From Lachnospiraceae bacterium (lineage in GTDB: Bacteria > Bacillota > Clostridia > Lachnospirales > Lachnospiraceae), in assembly GCA_021770755.1 (NCBI GenBank), contig JAETQI010000004.1:81852-145851 (forward strand): 64,000 nucleotides of DNA, read 5' to 3'. Shown one piece after another: positions 1-7,709 of this stretch. The notes under the pieces are model-generated. The model saw only the letters and a list, made by a program, of their open reading frames with translations, made no database searches and had not been told where the DNA came from. A program made the translations under genes and the position numbers. The first letter of the stretch is position 1. Every line of letters starts with the position of its first letter.

Positions 1-1
1 T

Positions 2-394
2 ACCTATGTGAATGACAACGAGGCGCCGCAGTTTGCAGTCGACGGCGATTACACAAAGAAATGGTGTGCGACGGGAAGCGCGCCTCATGAGATCACGCTG
101 GATCTCGGCGCAGTCAGGACAGTCAGCGCAGTCGACGTCTACCACGCAGAGGCAGGCGGCGAGGGCAAGGACATGAACACCAAGTCCTACGCGATCATGG
201 TCAGCGAGGACGGCGCGTCGTTTGAGGAAGTGCGCAGCGTGACCAGAAACACGGCGGGCACGACACATGATGCATTCGCACCGGTGAAGGCACAGTATGT
301 CAAGCTCGTGGTGAACAAGCCGACACAGGGAAGCGACAGTGCAGCGCGCATCTACGAAGTCGAAGTCTTCGGTCTGGAGGACACTTTGGAATAA
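2..394 (+). CDS. C-terminal end of a discoidin (F5/8 type C) domain protein, partial
   Basis: The reading frame is already open at base 2, so this is the end of a longer gene cut by the window edge. The visible 130 residues resemble an F5/8 type C carbohydrate-binding module: an early 'DGDYTKKWCA' stretch, then 'ITLDLG', then a final beta strand 'ARIYEVEVFG' just before the stop. Such modules commonly sit at the C terminus of secreted glycoside hydrolases in gut Clostridia and bind sugars at the cell surface. The catalytic part, if any, lies outside the window, so the substrate cannot be stated. Confidence 0.8.
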   Translation, partial: TYVNDNEAPQFAVDGDYTKKWCATGSAPHEITLDLGAVRTVSAVDVYHAEAGGEGKDMNTKSYAIMVSEDGASFEEVRSVTRNTAGTTHDAFAPVKAQYVKLVVNKPTQGSDSAARIYEVEVFGLEDTLE

Positions 395-403
395 TATTTT
401 TTC

Positions 404-432
404 AGCAGCCTGGATTTCCGGGCTGCTGTTTT
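404..432 (+). terminator. Rho-independent terminator after the discoidin gene
   Basis: AGCAGCC (404-410) pairs with GGCTGCT (421-427) around a ten-base loop and is followed by a T-rich run. It separates the discoidin gene from the MNT/HEPN pair. Confidence 0.8.
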
Positions 433-562
433 AATAATTTCATTTCTCGTTTCATGTGTGTGCATTGATTGTAATCGTGCAATAAATGTGGTATGCTGTT
501 ATCATATTTCAGATCTGTCTGAAAGGGCAGAAGGAAATGGCAAGCGGATGGGAAGGTGTGTT

Positions 563-955
563 ATGTGTGAGATGGCAGTATTAAAAACAAATACTGGTAC
601 GCAGATTCATGTGGCAGACATTAAGAAAACGATCATAGAGAGAATCATACTGATCGCAAGTGTATGTAAGGAGATCGATTACATTATTTTGTTTGGTTCA
701 TCGCTGGAGAACAAATGTACAGAACGATCGGATATTGACATTGCAATTATCAGTAATACATCTCGCTCAAAGTTTCTTCGTTCTAAAAGTTATAGTAGAT
801 TTACGACAGCGCTTTATAATATTGATGAAGAGCAGTGCTATGATATTTTGCAGTTTAATTCTATGGAAGATCTGAAAAAGAAAAGCAGCCCAGTGTGCAG
901 GGATATCGTGAACAAAGGGAAGATCATATATAGGAGGGTGTCTGTTCGTGTATGA
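563..955 (+). CDS. MNT-type minimal nucleotidyltransferase (antitoxin-like)
   Basis: This 130-residue protein has the minimal nucleotidyltransferase signature of the pol-beta fold: 'LFGSS' (G45, S46) followed by 'RSDIDIAI' with the metal-binding Asp pair D57/D59. Start 563 is chosen over the upstream GTG at 458 because GGAAGG lies six bases before it. The stop overlaps the next gene by eight bases, the usual arrangement of MNT/HEPN pairs. In known pairs the MNT protein AMPylates and silences the HEPN partner; that role is inferred here. Both genes are clearly A+T-richer than their neighbours, which suggests transfer. Confidence 0.8.
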   Translation: MCEMAVLKTNTGTQIHVADIKKTIIERIILIASVCKEIDYIILFGSSLENKCTERSDIDIAIISNTSRSKFLRSKSYSRFTTALYNIDEEQCYDILQFNSMEDLKKKSSPVCRDIVNKGKIIYRRVSVRV

Positions 956-1391
956 AGATTATTTATCCAAGGCTTTATCATGCATAATTACAGCGAAGCA
1001 GGCGCTTAATAATTATGAAACTATGAAAATCAGGGATATGAAAAATATTGCGGCTTATAATATGCAGCAGTCTATTGAATATCTGATCAAATATAAAATT
1101 TATAATTCTGGGAACTACACGAAAAAATCGCAGATTTATGATCACAATATAGACCGGATGATTAAAAAGTACTGTGATCCTTTTGGGATTCAGGTGCCCG
1201 TGAAACTTCGTAAAAATGCAAATATATATACATTGTGGGAGGCTGAAAGCAGGTATGATTCTGACTTTTCAGTGAGGATTGATACATTATATGCTACAAT
1301 ATGTATTGTTGAAGAATGGTTGATAGAAACGAAACCATATTATAGAAGAAAACTGGATCAAGTCAATAAAAAATTGGGAGTGAATCCATAA
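948..1391 (+). CDS. HEPN-domain protein (toxin-like partner of the MNT protein)
   Basis: A 147-residue helical protein with an 'AAYNMQQSIEYLIK' helix and a downstream 'DHNIDRM' segment, both typical of HEPN domains. It starts at GTG 948 with AGGAGG at 932-937 and overlaps the nucleotidyltransferase gene, so the two are translationally coupled. HEPN toxins of this arrangement are usually RNases with an R-x4-6-H motif; I do not see a convincing copy, so it may be a divergent or inactive member. A terminator follows immediately, closing a two-gene unit. Confidence 0.7.
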   Translation: MYEDYLSKALSCIITAKQALNNYETMKIRDMKNIAAYNMQQSIEYLIKYKIYNSGNYTKKSQIYDHNIDRMIKKYCDPFGIQVPVKLRKNANIYTLWEAESRYDSDFSVRIDTLYATICIVEEWLIETKPYYRRKLDQVNKKLGVNP

Positions 1392-1396
1392 CAAAG

Positions 1397-1424
1397 AACT
1401 GCCTAAAAAATAGGCAGTTTTTTT
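1397..1424 (+). terminator. Terminator of the MNT/HEPN unit
   Basis: AACTGCCTA (1397-1405) pairs with TAGGCAGTT (1411-1419) around a short A loop and runs into a string of T. Confidence 0.9.
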
Positions 1425-1513
1425 CATGATTTTTTGACTTTTTGAGGCGTTTATTCGTTTTATATGATAGGACCGTGAAGATCGGTTTATCTGGCAGGAA
1501 TGGGGGTGGTTTG

Positions 1514-1990
1514 GTGCTTGAGAAGATGATAAGAAAGTATTACGACGAGATTTTCCTGTACTGCTTTCACCGCGTAGGAAACCGCGCGGCGGCAGAGGAT
1601 CTGTGCCAGGATACTTTTGTAAGTTTTATTGAGCATTACGCGGAGTACCGCCATATCGGCAGGACGAAAAATTATCTCTACACGATCGCGGGAAACAAGT
1701 GCAAAGATTATTACAGGAAAAATAAACCGATCCCGGTGGAGGAATTTCCGGAGCAGGGAACCGGGGAATGCCTCGAGGAGCTGGTGGTCATGCGTCAGAT
1801 GGTATCCGGCCTGCCGGATGAGTTGAGGGAGGCGGTCATACTGCGGTATTTTCAGAACTTAAAATATCAGGATATCGCGATGATACTGGGAATCAGTTCC
1901 TCCGTGGCAAAATACAGGGTAAAGAAGGCGGTAGAACGGTTGTGTGAGATGGAAGGAGGTACCGATGAGGTCAAAAGAGAGAGACGTTGA
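1514..1990 (+). CDS. ECF-type RNA polymerase sigma factor
   Basis: A small sigma-70 family factor of about 158 residues. Region 2 is visible as 'AEDLCQDTFVSFIEHY' and region 4 as 'LPDELREAVILRYFQNLKYQDIAMILGISSSVAKYRVKKA', a helix-turn-helix that reads the -35 box. Region 3 is absent, as in ECF factors. The start is uncertain: GTG 1514 follows a G-rich stretch, ATG 1526 is an alternative. It overlaps the next gene by 26 bases and heads an operon with a membrane protein and an ABC transporter. Sigma/membrane protein/ABC sets of this kind usually answer envelope stress or antibiotics; that is inference. Confidence 0.9.
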   Translation: MLEKMIRKYYDEIFLYCFHRVGNRAAAEDLCQDTFVSFIEHYAEYRHIGRTKNYLYTIAGNKCKDYYRKNKPIPVEEFPEQGTGECLEELVVMRQMVSGLPDELREAVILRYFQNLKYQDIAMILGISSSVAKYRVKKAVERLCEMEGGTDEVKRERR

Positions 1991-2789
1991 AACAAAAATG
2001 CGGCAGTATGCGGCGGTATGTATGCGGCTTTCGGAGGAAATGGAGGAATCGGGCAAAAAGGAGAGGCAGATCAGGGCGCTTATGCAGATCGCCCTGCCGC
2101 CCCGCACGAGAGGAAACAGCTGGGATTTCGCGCTGGATCAGATCGGATATCTGGGGAGGTACAACCTGGTCTGGCAGGTGTTGTGGGTGCTGCTCTTCTG
2201 GTATCTGATCCACCATGGCATACCATATCTGGGTGCTGGAGAGCGTGAAAATGAGATCCTGATCCTGGTCTCTCTGCTGCCGCCGCTTCTGACACTGCTC
2301 ACGGTGGAGGAGGTCACCAAAGTATACCAGCGCAGTATGCTTGAGATCGAGTACACCACAAAATATTCCCTGCAGAGTGTTGTGCTGGTGCGCATGCTGG
2401 CGATGAGTGTGTTTCATGCCGGGATTGTGGCAATAGTGATCTTTGGTATTCACGCGGAGGCGGACTCGGAGATCGGAACGCTGTTGGTTTATGGATTTAC
2501 CCCGATGATCCTGGTGACGGGTATTCTGACAAAATGTATGCAGTGTTGTCACGGAGAGCAGTTGAGGAGTGCGGGCATCGGCGTGTATGCGTTGACAGTT
2601 GTGCTGGTCGTCGCAGGGAATACAAAATATTGCGGATGGTACCAGCCGGCTTACAGGAAAGCGTGGTGTGCTGTATGCGGTGCAGGTATCATATTTGCGG
2701 TGTGGCAGTTCGGATGTCTGCGCAGAAAATTGTCCAGTATACCGTTGCACTGCCTGAATAACGGTGAAAAACATGTGCCTGATATTTGA
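1965..2789 (+). CDS. Polytopic membrane protein, candidate partner of the ECF sigma factor
   Basis: About 274 residues: a charged N-terminal cytoplasmic region of about 60 residues, then roughly six hydrophobic segments ('VLWVLLFWYLI', 'ILVSLLPPLLTLLTV', 'SVFHAGIVAIVIFGI', 'ILVTGILT', 'VYALTVVLVVAG', 'CGAGIIFAVWQFG'). ATG 1965 is chosen because AAGGAGG sits eight bases upstream; it lies inside the end of the sigma gene, so translation is coupled. By position it could be an anti-sigma factor or a sensor, but no recognisable anti-sigma domain is seen. Confidence 0.7.
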   Translation: MRSKERDVETKMRQYAAVCMRLSEEMEESGKKERQIRALMQIALPPRTRGNSWDFALDQIGYLGRYNLVWQVLWVLLFWYLIHHGIPYLGAGERENEILILVSLLPPLLTLLTVEEVTKVYQRSMLEIEYTTKYSLQSVVLVRMLAMSVFHAGIVAIVIFGIHAEADSEIGTLLVYGFTPMILVTGILTKCMQCCHGEQLRSAGIGVYALTVVLVVAGNTKYCGWYQPAYRKAWCAVCGAGIIFAVWQFGCLRRKLSSIPLHCLNNGEKHVPDI

Positions 2790-2918
2790 GTCAGGACAAG
2801 ACTTTGAACAGGCTGTCAGTTCGTAGCAGTGATCTGTTGGAGAGTGCGGCACATGGCGTTGGTATTTGTAAAACAGTTTTCCCGGATTGAAATCTGGAAT
2901 CTGTGTAGGAGGAGTAAG

Positions 2919-3683
2919 ATGGAACTGGTATTGGACAGGGTGACAAAACAATATAAAAACAAAATTGCGGTAGACCGGCTGAGCACGACGCTGACAGAGG
3001 GTGTCTATGGTTTGCTCGGGGAAAACGGTGCGGGGAAAACGACGCTGATGCGTCTGATCTGCGGTATATTGGACATCAATAGCGGCGAGATCAAATGTGA
3101 CGGGGAGGAGATCGGCTCGATGGGGGAGCGATACCGCGATCTGTTGGGATACCTGCCGCAGGATTTTGGTTATTATCCCAACTTTACGGCGATGGAATTC
3201 ATGTGCTACATCGCCTCCCTGAAAGGGTTAGATCGAAATTATGCAAAGAAACAGAGCAGACTGCTGTTACAGAAGGTAGGGCTTGGGGGCGAGATGCGTC
3301 ACAAGACCAAGACCTTTTCCGGCGGTATGCGCCAGCGCCTTGGGATTGCGCAGGCATTGTTGAATGACCCGAAGATTCTCGTGCTGGACGAACCGACAGC
3401 AGGGCTCGACCCCAAGGAGCGCGTGCGGTTCCGCAATATGATCGCGGAGCTTGGCAAAGACCGGATTGTCATATTATCCACGCATATTGTATCGGACGTG
3501 GAGGAGATCGCGGACTGGATTTATCTGATGAAACAGGGGCAGTTTATCGCGCAGGGGACACTGGAGACTTTGAGGGAGCACTATTTGTCAGTGACGCGCG
3601 CTGATGGACAGGGGGGTTTGGATATGAATTTTAACCTGGAAAAATTGTATTTATACTATTTTTCTGAGGGAGAAGAAGATTGA
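2919..3683 (+). CDS. ABC transporter ATP-binding protein
   Basis: A 254-residue ATPase with Walker A 'GENGAGKTT', the ABC signature 'SGGMRQR', Walker B 'ILVLDEP', a D-loop 'AGLD' and H-loop 'STHIV'. ATG 2919 follows AGGAGG by six bases; the open frame upstream to 2829 lacks a good ribosome site. It is the energising subunit for the membrane protein encoded next. Length and sequence match the single-domain ATPases of ABC-2 type exporters. Substrate unknown; the link to an ECF sigma factor suggests export of a toxic compound or envelope remodelling. Confidence 0.93.
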   Translation: MELVLDRVTKQYKNKIAVDRLSTTLTEGVYGLLGENGAGKTTLMRLICGILDINSGEIKCDGEEIGSMGERYRDLLGYLPQDFGYYPNFTAMEFMCYIASLKGLDRNYAKKQSRLLLQKVGLGGEMRHKTKTFSGGMRQRLGIAQALLNDPKILVLDEPTAGLDPKERVRFRNMIAELGKDRIVILSTHIVSDVEEIADWIYLMKQGQFIAQGTLETLREHYLSVTRADGQGGLDMNFNLEKLYLYYFSEGEED

Positions 3684-3735
3684 TGTTCGTAGCCGGATAA
3701 GAGATTCGTGTCTGGTTTATCGAGGAGGTTTTTAT

Positions 3736-4938
3736 ATGATGTGGTTTGAATGGAAGAAACTATTTGAGCGCAGGCTGAACGTGACTGCCATGATTCTGGG
3801 TTATGTTTTGATTGGCGTATGTGTGGCGGTGTGGATTTCGGACACCAGTTTTTATGATGACAAGACGCAGGATTACATTGAGGGAGTCAATGCAGTTCGC
3901 AGGGATCAGCAGCGCGCAGGGGCGCAGACGGACAGTTTATCGGAGGAATATATCACACAGCTTGTGCGGGAGATCCAGAGTCATCATCTGGATCTGGAGA
4001 GTGACGAGGCATATGTGGAAGTGATTCGTCCGCTAGGGGATCTTTTCTGGGTGACGGCAAAAAATTATACGGACATGCGTGAAGGGATCATTGACCGAAA
4101 TGCTCTGAATGAGATCGACCTGACGGACGGCGCACATTTCTATGAACAGCGCATGAAAAAGATCACCGATTTTCTCAATATGGATTTTTCTTTTGGCAAT
4201 TACAAGGAGGTTGAGAAAGTGTACTGGATACAAAAGGCGGAAAGAACAAAAACGCCGTTTCGGTGGGGAAGCAGGGACATCATGGGCATGGTATGGGATC
4301 TGACTGCGCTGGGGTTTTATCTGGTCTTTGTGATCATCATCTGCGTCAGCTCTGTATTTTCGTCGGAGTATGAGTCGGGCGCGGCGTACCTGCTCTTTAC
4401 GACGAAATATGGAAAAAGCAGGCTGATCTGGTCAAAAATCGCCACGTCGATTCTTTTTACAGTGGGTTATATTGTGGTTGGAATCGTGTTGGCGCTTACC
4501 GCGATCGGATTGTTTTTGGGCTTTCAGGGCGCAGATCTGCCGGTTCAGCTCTGGGATTCCGTCATACCATACAACCTCACTGTGGGACAGGCGTGCGCGG
4601 CAAATTTTGCAGTGATGCTGTTGGTGAGTGTTGCCACTGCGCTCGTGCTGCTTGGCTGTTCGGCAGGAATCCGCTCCTCGTTCGCAACGCTTGTGATCGG
4701 CATGACGCTCATGATCGCCCCCGCTTTTTTCCCGATGAGCAAGGAGAGCGGGCTGTGGAACCACGTCAATTATCTGTTTCCGGTCAGGGTGTTGGACTTA
4801 AAGACGGTGCTCGGTTCCTTCGTGAGCTATACAGTTGGAAACCATGTGATATCGTATGTGGAGATGATCGTGACTGTGTATATTGTGATCGGTGTGACTG
4901 CCTTGCTGTGGATCCGGAGAGGGTGGTGCAGGGTATGA
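3736..4938 (+). CDS. ABC-2 type permease-like membrane protein
   Basis: A 400-residue membrane protein: one N-terminal transmembrane helix (about residues 17-34), a long extracytoplasmic region of about 150 residues, and five to six C-terminal helices starting around 'LGFYLVFVIIICVSSVFSSEYESG'. The 'SSEYESGAAYLLFTTKYGKSRLIWSK' segment after a helix is typical of ABC-2 permeases. ATG 3736 follows GAGGAGG. It is the last gene of the ECF sigma operon and presumably pairs with the ATPase upstream. Confidence 0.85.
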   Translation: MMWFEWKKLFERRLNVTAMILGYVLIGVCVAVWISDTSFYDDKTQDYIEGVNAVRRDQQRAGAQTDSLSEEYITQLVREIQSHHLDLESDEAYVEVIRPLGDLFWVTAKNYTDMREGIIDRNALNEIDLTDGAHFYEQRMKKITDFLNMDFSFGNYKEVEKVYWIQKAERTKTPFRWGSRDIMGMVWDLTALGFYLVFVIIICVSSVFSSEYESGAAYLLFTTKYGKSRLIWSKIATSILFTVGYIVVGIVLALTAIGLFLGFQGADLPVQLWDSVIPYNLTVGQACAANFAVMLLVSVATALVLLGCSAGIRSSFATLVIGMTLMIAPAFFPMSKESGLWNHVNYLFPVRVLDLKTVLGSFVSYTVGNHVISYVEMIVTVYIVIGVTALLWIRRGWCRV

Positions 4939-5039
4939 AATGCCGATTTTGGGTGTTGTTCAAAGCGTGCGAAGCGTGTATACTATAAGTGATGAGAAAT
5001 AAAAAACTATATTTTGGGGAGACAGGAAAGGAGTAGTAT

Positions 5040-5585
5040 ATGCTGGCGGATAAACGGGACCGAATTCGGGACGAAAAAATTAACGGAGAGATCTTTGATA
5101 TGTCACCGGCACCTAATTTTCGGCACAGTGTGGTAACGAATAATATCAACTGTGCGATTAGAGCCGGACTGAAGGACAGCCTCTGCCTGGTATTTATGGA
5201 AAATATCGACTACAAATATTCAAAGGACAGCGACGATTATCTCGAGCCGGATATCATCATCTGCTGTGACAGGAATCAGATCAGGGGCAATTCCTATTAC
5301 GGCACGCCCAAATTTGTGGCAGAGACACTGAGCCCGTCCACCGCAAAGCGGGACAGGGGGGTCAAGAAAGACATCTATGAGTCGAGCGGCGTGGAGGAGT
5401 ACTGGATCGTGTCTCCCACGGAGAGAGCCGTTGAGATCTATTATCTGAAAAATGGCAGATATGAGATTGAGGAGTCCTATATACTGGATGATGACGAGAC
5501 GAGCGAGCACTACAATCTCAAGCAGGAGATCACGCTTAGGGCATTTCCGGTTACCATGACACTTGAGGATATTTTTGCATATTAA
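5040..5585 (+). CDS. Uma2 family putative endonuclease (DUF820)
   Basis: A 181-residue protein with the Uma2 layout of the PD-(D/E)XK nuclease fold: 'GEIFDMSPAPNFRHS' near the N terminus, 'LEPDIIICCD' with a likely metal-binding Asp at 71, 'FVAETLSPST' with Glu 95, then 'RDRGVKKDIYESSGVEEYWIVSP'. The start has AGGAG a few bases upstream. Uma2 proteins are common in mobile or accessory regions; their cellular role is poorly known. It begins a stretch that also encodes two other PD-(D/E)XK proteins. Confidence 0.88.
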   Translation: MLADKRDRIRDEKINGEIFDMSPAPNFRHSVVTNNINCAIRAGLKDSLCLVFMENIDYKYSKDSDDYLEPDIIICCDRNQIRGNSYYGTPKFVAETLSPSTAKRDRGVKKDIYESSGVEEYWIVSPTERAVEIYYLKNGRYEIEESYILDDDETSEHYNLKQEITLRAFPVTMTLEDIFAY

Positions 5586-5630
5586 AGATCTTATTGTAAA
5601 GAAAGTGCATTTCATACGGGGAGGGGCTTT

Positions 5631-5966
5631 ATGACGCGTGAACATTTTATCTGTTTCGATCTGGGATTCAGGGTAGATGACAGAACGGAATTTTATAACA
5701 GGCTGGTCAGCCTGTTTGGCGTGGGCGGGACAGTGTCCAGAAACAGGAGGGGCGAGGTGCTGGATTTCAGCATATTGACCGACCAGGGGGTATTGCGCAT
5801 GGGAAGCAGCAACAACACGCTGGAGTTAAAGCTCGACAGCTCTGATTCCGGGGTGATCGTCACGGCTTCACAACTGAACGCACTGCATGACCAGCTCAAA
5901 GCGCATCTGGGGATCGTCAAGGATTATCCGTGGTACATCAGGGTGGTAAATGTGTATCGGATGTGA
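5631..5966 (+). CDS. Hypothetical protein, 111 residues
   Basis: Not recognised. It is a small mixed alpha/beta protein with no membrane segment or signal peptide. The start at 5631 is well supported by GGGGAGGGG ten bases before. It lies between the Uma2 gene and an AAA-ATPase-like gene, all on one strand with short gaps, so it is probably co-transcribed with them. Confidence 0.65.
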   Translation: MTREHFICFDLGFRVDDRTEFYNRLVSLFGVGGTVSRNRRGEVLDFSILTDQGVLRMGSSNNTLELKLDSSDSGVIVTASQLNALHDQLKAHLGIVKDYPWYIRVVNVYRM

Positions 5967-5992
5967 TGTATTGACAGGGGAGGTTGCCGGGA

Positions 5993-7600
5993 ATGAGACG
6001 ATATTTTAATACAGAGGGAGCCTGCAGGCCGCAAGAGCACTATATGGTAGCGCTGGATCAAAGGCTGGAACAGATCAAAACGATGCTGGTTGACAGGAAA
6101 AAGTATTTTGTGATTAACAAGGGGCGCCAATATGGCAAGACAACGACGCTCAGGGCGCTGGCAAAATATCTGCAAACGGATTATTTTGTGTTCTTGCTGG
6201 ATTTTCAGAGGATCGGAACAGAGGACTTTGTGGCGGCGCCGGCATTTGTCCGCGCTTTTGCGGAGATCATGATCGAGAGGGCAGGGATCATGGGTTCGGA
6301 CAGCGAGGAGCAGCTTGCCGAACCGCTGTCTCAACTGATAAAAGGTTCGGACGATGTCAGCCTGAAAGAACTTTTTACACAGTTGAGCAGGATGTGTGCG
6401 AGAGCACCCAAACCGATCGTGCTGATGATCGATGAGGTAGACAGCGCGTCCAACAATCAGGTGTTTATCGACTTTCTGGCGCAATTGAGGGCATATTACC
6501 TCGACCGCGATGAGACGCCGACATTCCACTCGGTGATCCTTGCAGGAGTGTATGACATCAAGAACCTGAAATTAAAACTGCGCAGGGAATCGGAGCATCA
6601 GTACAACAGTCCGTGGAATATCGCGGCAAGCTTTAAGGTCGATATGAGTTTTTCTGCAAGTCAGATCGCAGAGATGCTGGCAGAATACGAATCGGATCGT
6701 CACACAGGAATGGATATACAGGAGATGGCAGGAGAAATCTATCAGTATACATCTGGCTATCCGATACTTGTCTCGTCAATCTGTAAATATATTGATGAGG
6801 AACTTGCGGATGGAGACTTTTTCGAAGATCTGGGTAAGGCATGGACGAAGGCAGGGATCGAGGAAGCTGTCAGGCGTATCCTGACAGACAGGATGCCTTT
6901 GTTTGAGAGTATGATCCGCCATCTTGATGAATATCCTGAGATGAAGCGGATGTTCCAGTCCATGCTCTTTCAGGGAAAAGAATTTGCGTATAACCAGGAC
7001 GTGAAGGAGATCAGCCTTGCCGGAATGTTCGGCTATGCAGTCAGCCAGTCGGGGAAAGTGTGTGTGGCAAACCGCATCTTTGAGACACGCCTGTACAATT
7101 ACTTCCTGTCGGAGACAGAACTAGCAGGTCCTGAATCGTCCAAGGAGATCGGCGACATGGCAAGGCGGGACAGGAGCCGTTTTATCCGTGACGGGAGACT
7201 CGACATGGATACTGTGATGCGGCGGTTTGTCGAGGCCTTTACAGACATTTATGGGGAGGAAGATGCGAAGTTTGTCGAGGCGTACGGTCGCAAGTTCTTC
7301 CTGCTCTACCTGCGGCCGATCATCAACGGAACAGGCAACTATTATATCGAAGCGCAGACAAGGGATGAGCGGCGCACGGACGTCATTGTGGATTATCTCG
7401 GGGAGCAGTTTGTCATCGAGCTCAAGATCTGGCGCGGGAGTGAGTACAATGAGCGCGGTGAGCGGCAGCTAACGGATTACCTGGATTACTTTCACAAAAA
7501 GAAAGGATATCTGCTCAGCTTTAACTTTAACCAGAAGAAAGAGATCGGGGTGAAGGAGCTGCAGATCGGGGATAAGACGATCGTTGAAGTGGTCGTGTAG
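5993..7600 (+). CDS. AAA-ATPase-like protein with C-terminal PD-(D/E)XK nuclease-like domain
   Basis: About 535 residues. The N-terminal P-loop is 'NKGRQYGKTTTLRAL' and Walker B is 'PIVLMIDEVDSA'. The C terminus has 'RRTDVIVDYLGEQFVIELKIW', the D...ExK core of a PD-(D/E)XK nuclease, followed by 'RQLTDYLDYF'. This two-part layout matches the AAA-ATPase-like proteins that multiply in gut Firmicutes and Bacteroidetes. ATG 5993 follows GGGGAGG. Its last 24 codons have a decayed duplicate at 14364-14434. Function unknown; a defence or selfish-element role is possible. Confidence 0.82.
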   Translation: MRRYFNTEGACRPQEHYMVALDQRLEQIKTMLVDRKKYFVINKGRQYGKTTTLRALAKYLQTDYFVFLLDFQRIGTEDFVAAPAFVRAFAEIMIERAGIMGSDSEEQLAEPLSQLIKGSDDVSLKELFTQLSRMCARAPKPIVLMIDEVDSASNNQVFIDFLAQLRAYYLDRDETPTFHSVILAGVYDIKNLKLKLRRESEHQYNSPWNIAASFKVDMSFSASQIAEMLAEYESDRHTGMDIQEMAGEIYQYTSGYPILVSSICKYIDEELADGDFFEDLGKAWTKAGIEEAVRRILTDRMPLFESMIRHLDEYPEMKRMFQSMLFQGKEFAYNQDVKEISLAGMFGYAVSQSGKVCVANRIFETRLYNYFLSETELAGPESSKEIGDMARRDRSRFIRDGRLDMDTVMRRFVEAFTDIYGEEDAKFVEAYGRKFFLLYLRPIINGTGNYYIEAQTRDERRTDVIVDYLGEQFVIELKIWRGSEYNERGERQLTDYLDYFHKKKGYLLSFNFNQKKEIGVKELQIGDKTIVEVVV

Positions 7601-7709
7601 GAGGTCTGGTTTTCCGTTGCGCCCATATAAAAACATGATATCATAATAAAAGAACACCAGTCAGGAGGCAGCGGATATGTCTCCTGTATCTGTAGAGGAG
7701 GGCACTTGT

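Noticed and set aside
1971..2951. Long leftward open frame (326 codons) opposite the sigma factor partner gene
   Set aside because: It lies wholly opposite a well-supported membrane protein gene, has no ribosome site, and its product is His/Gln/Arg-rich nonsense typical of antisense frames.
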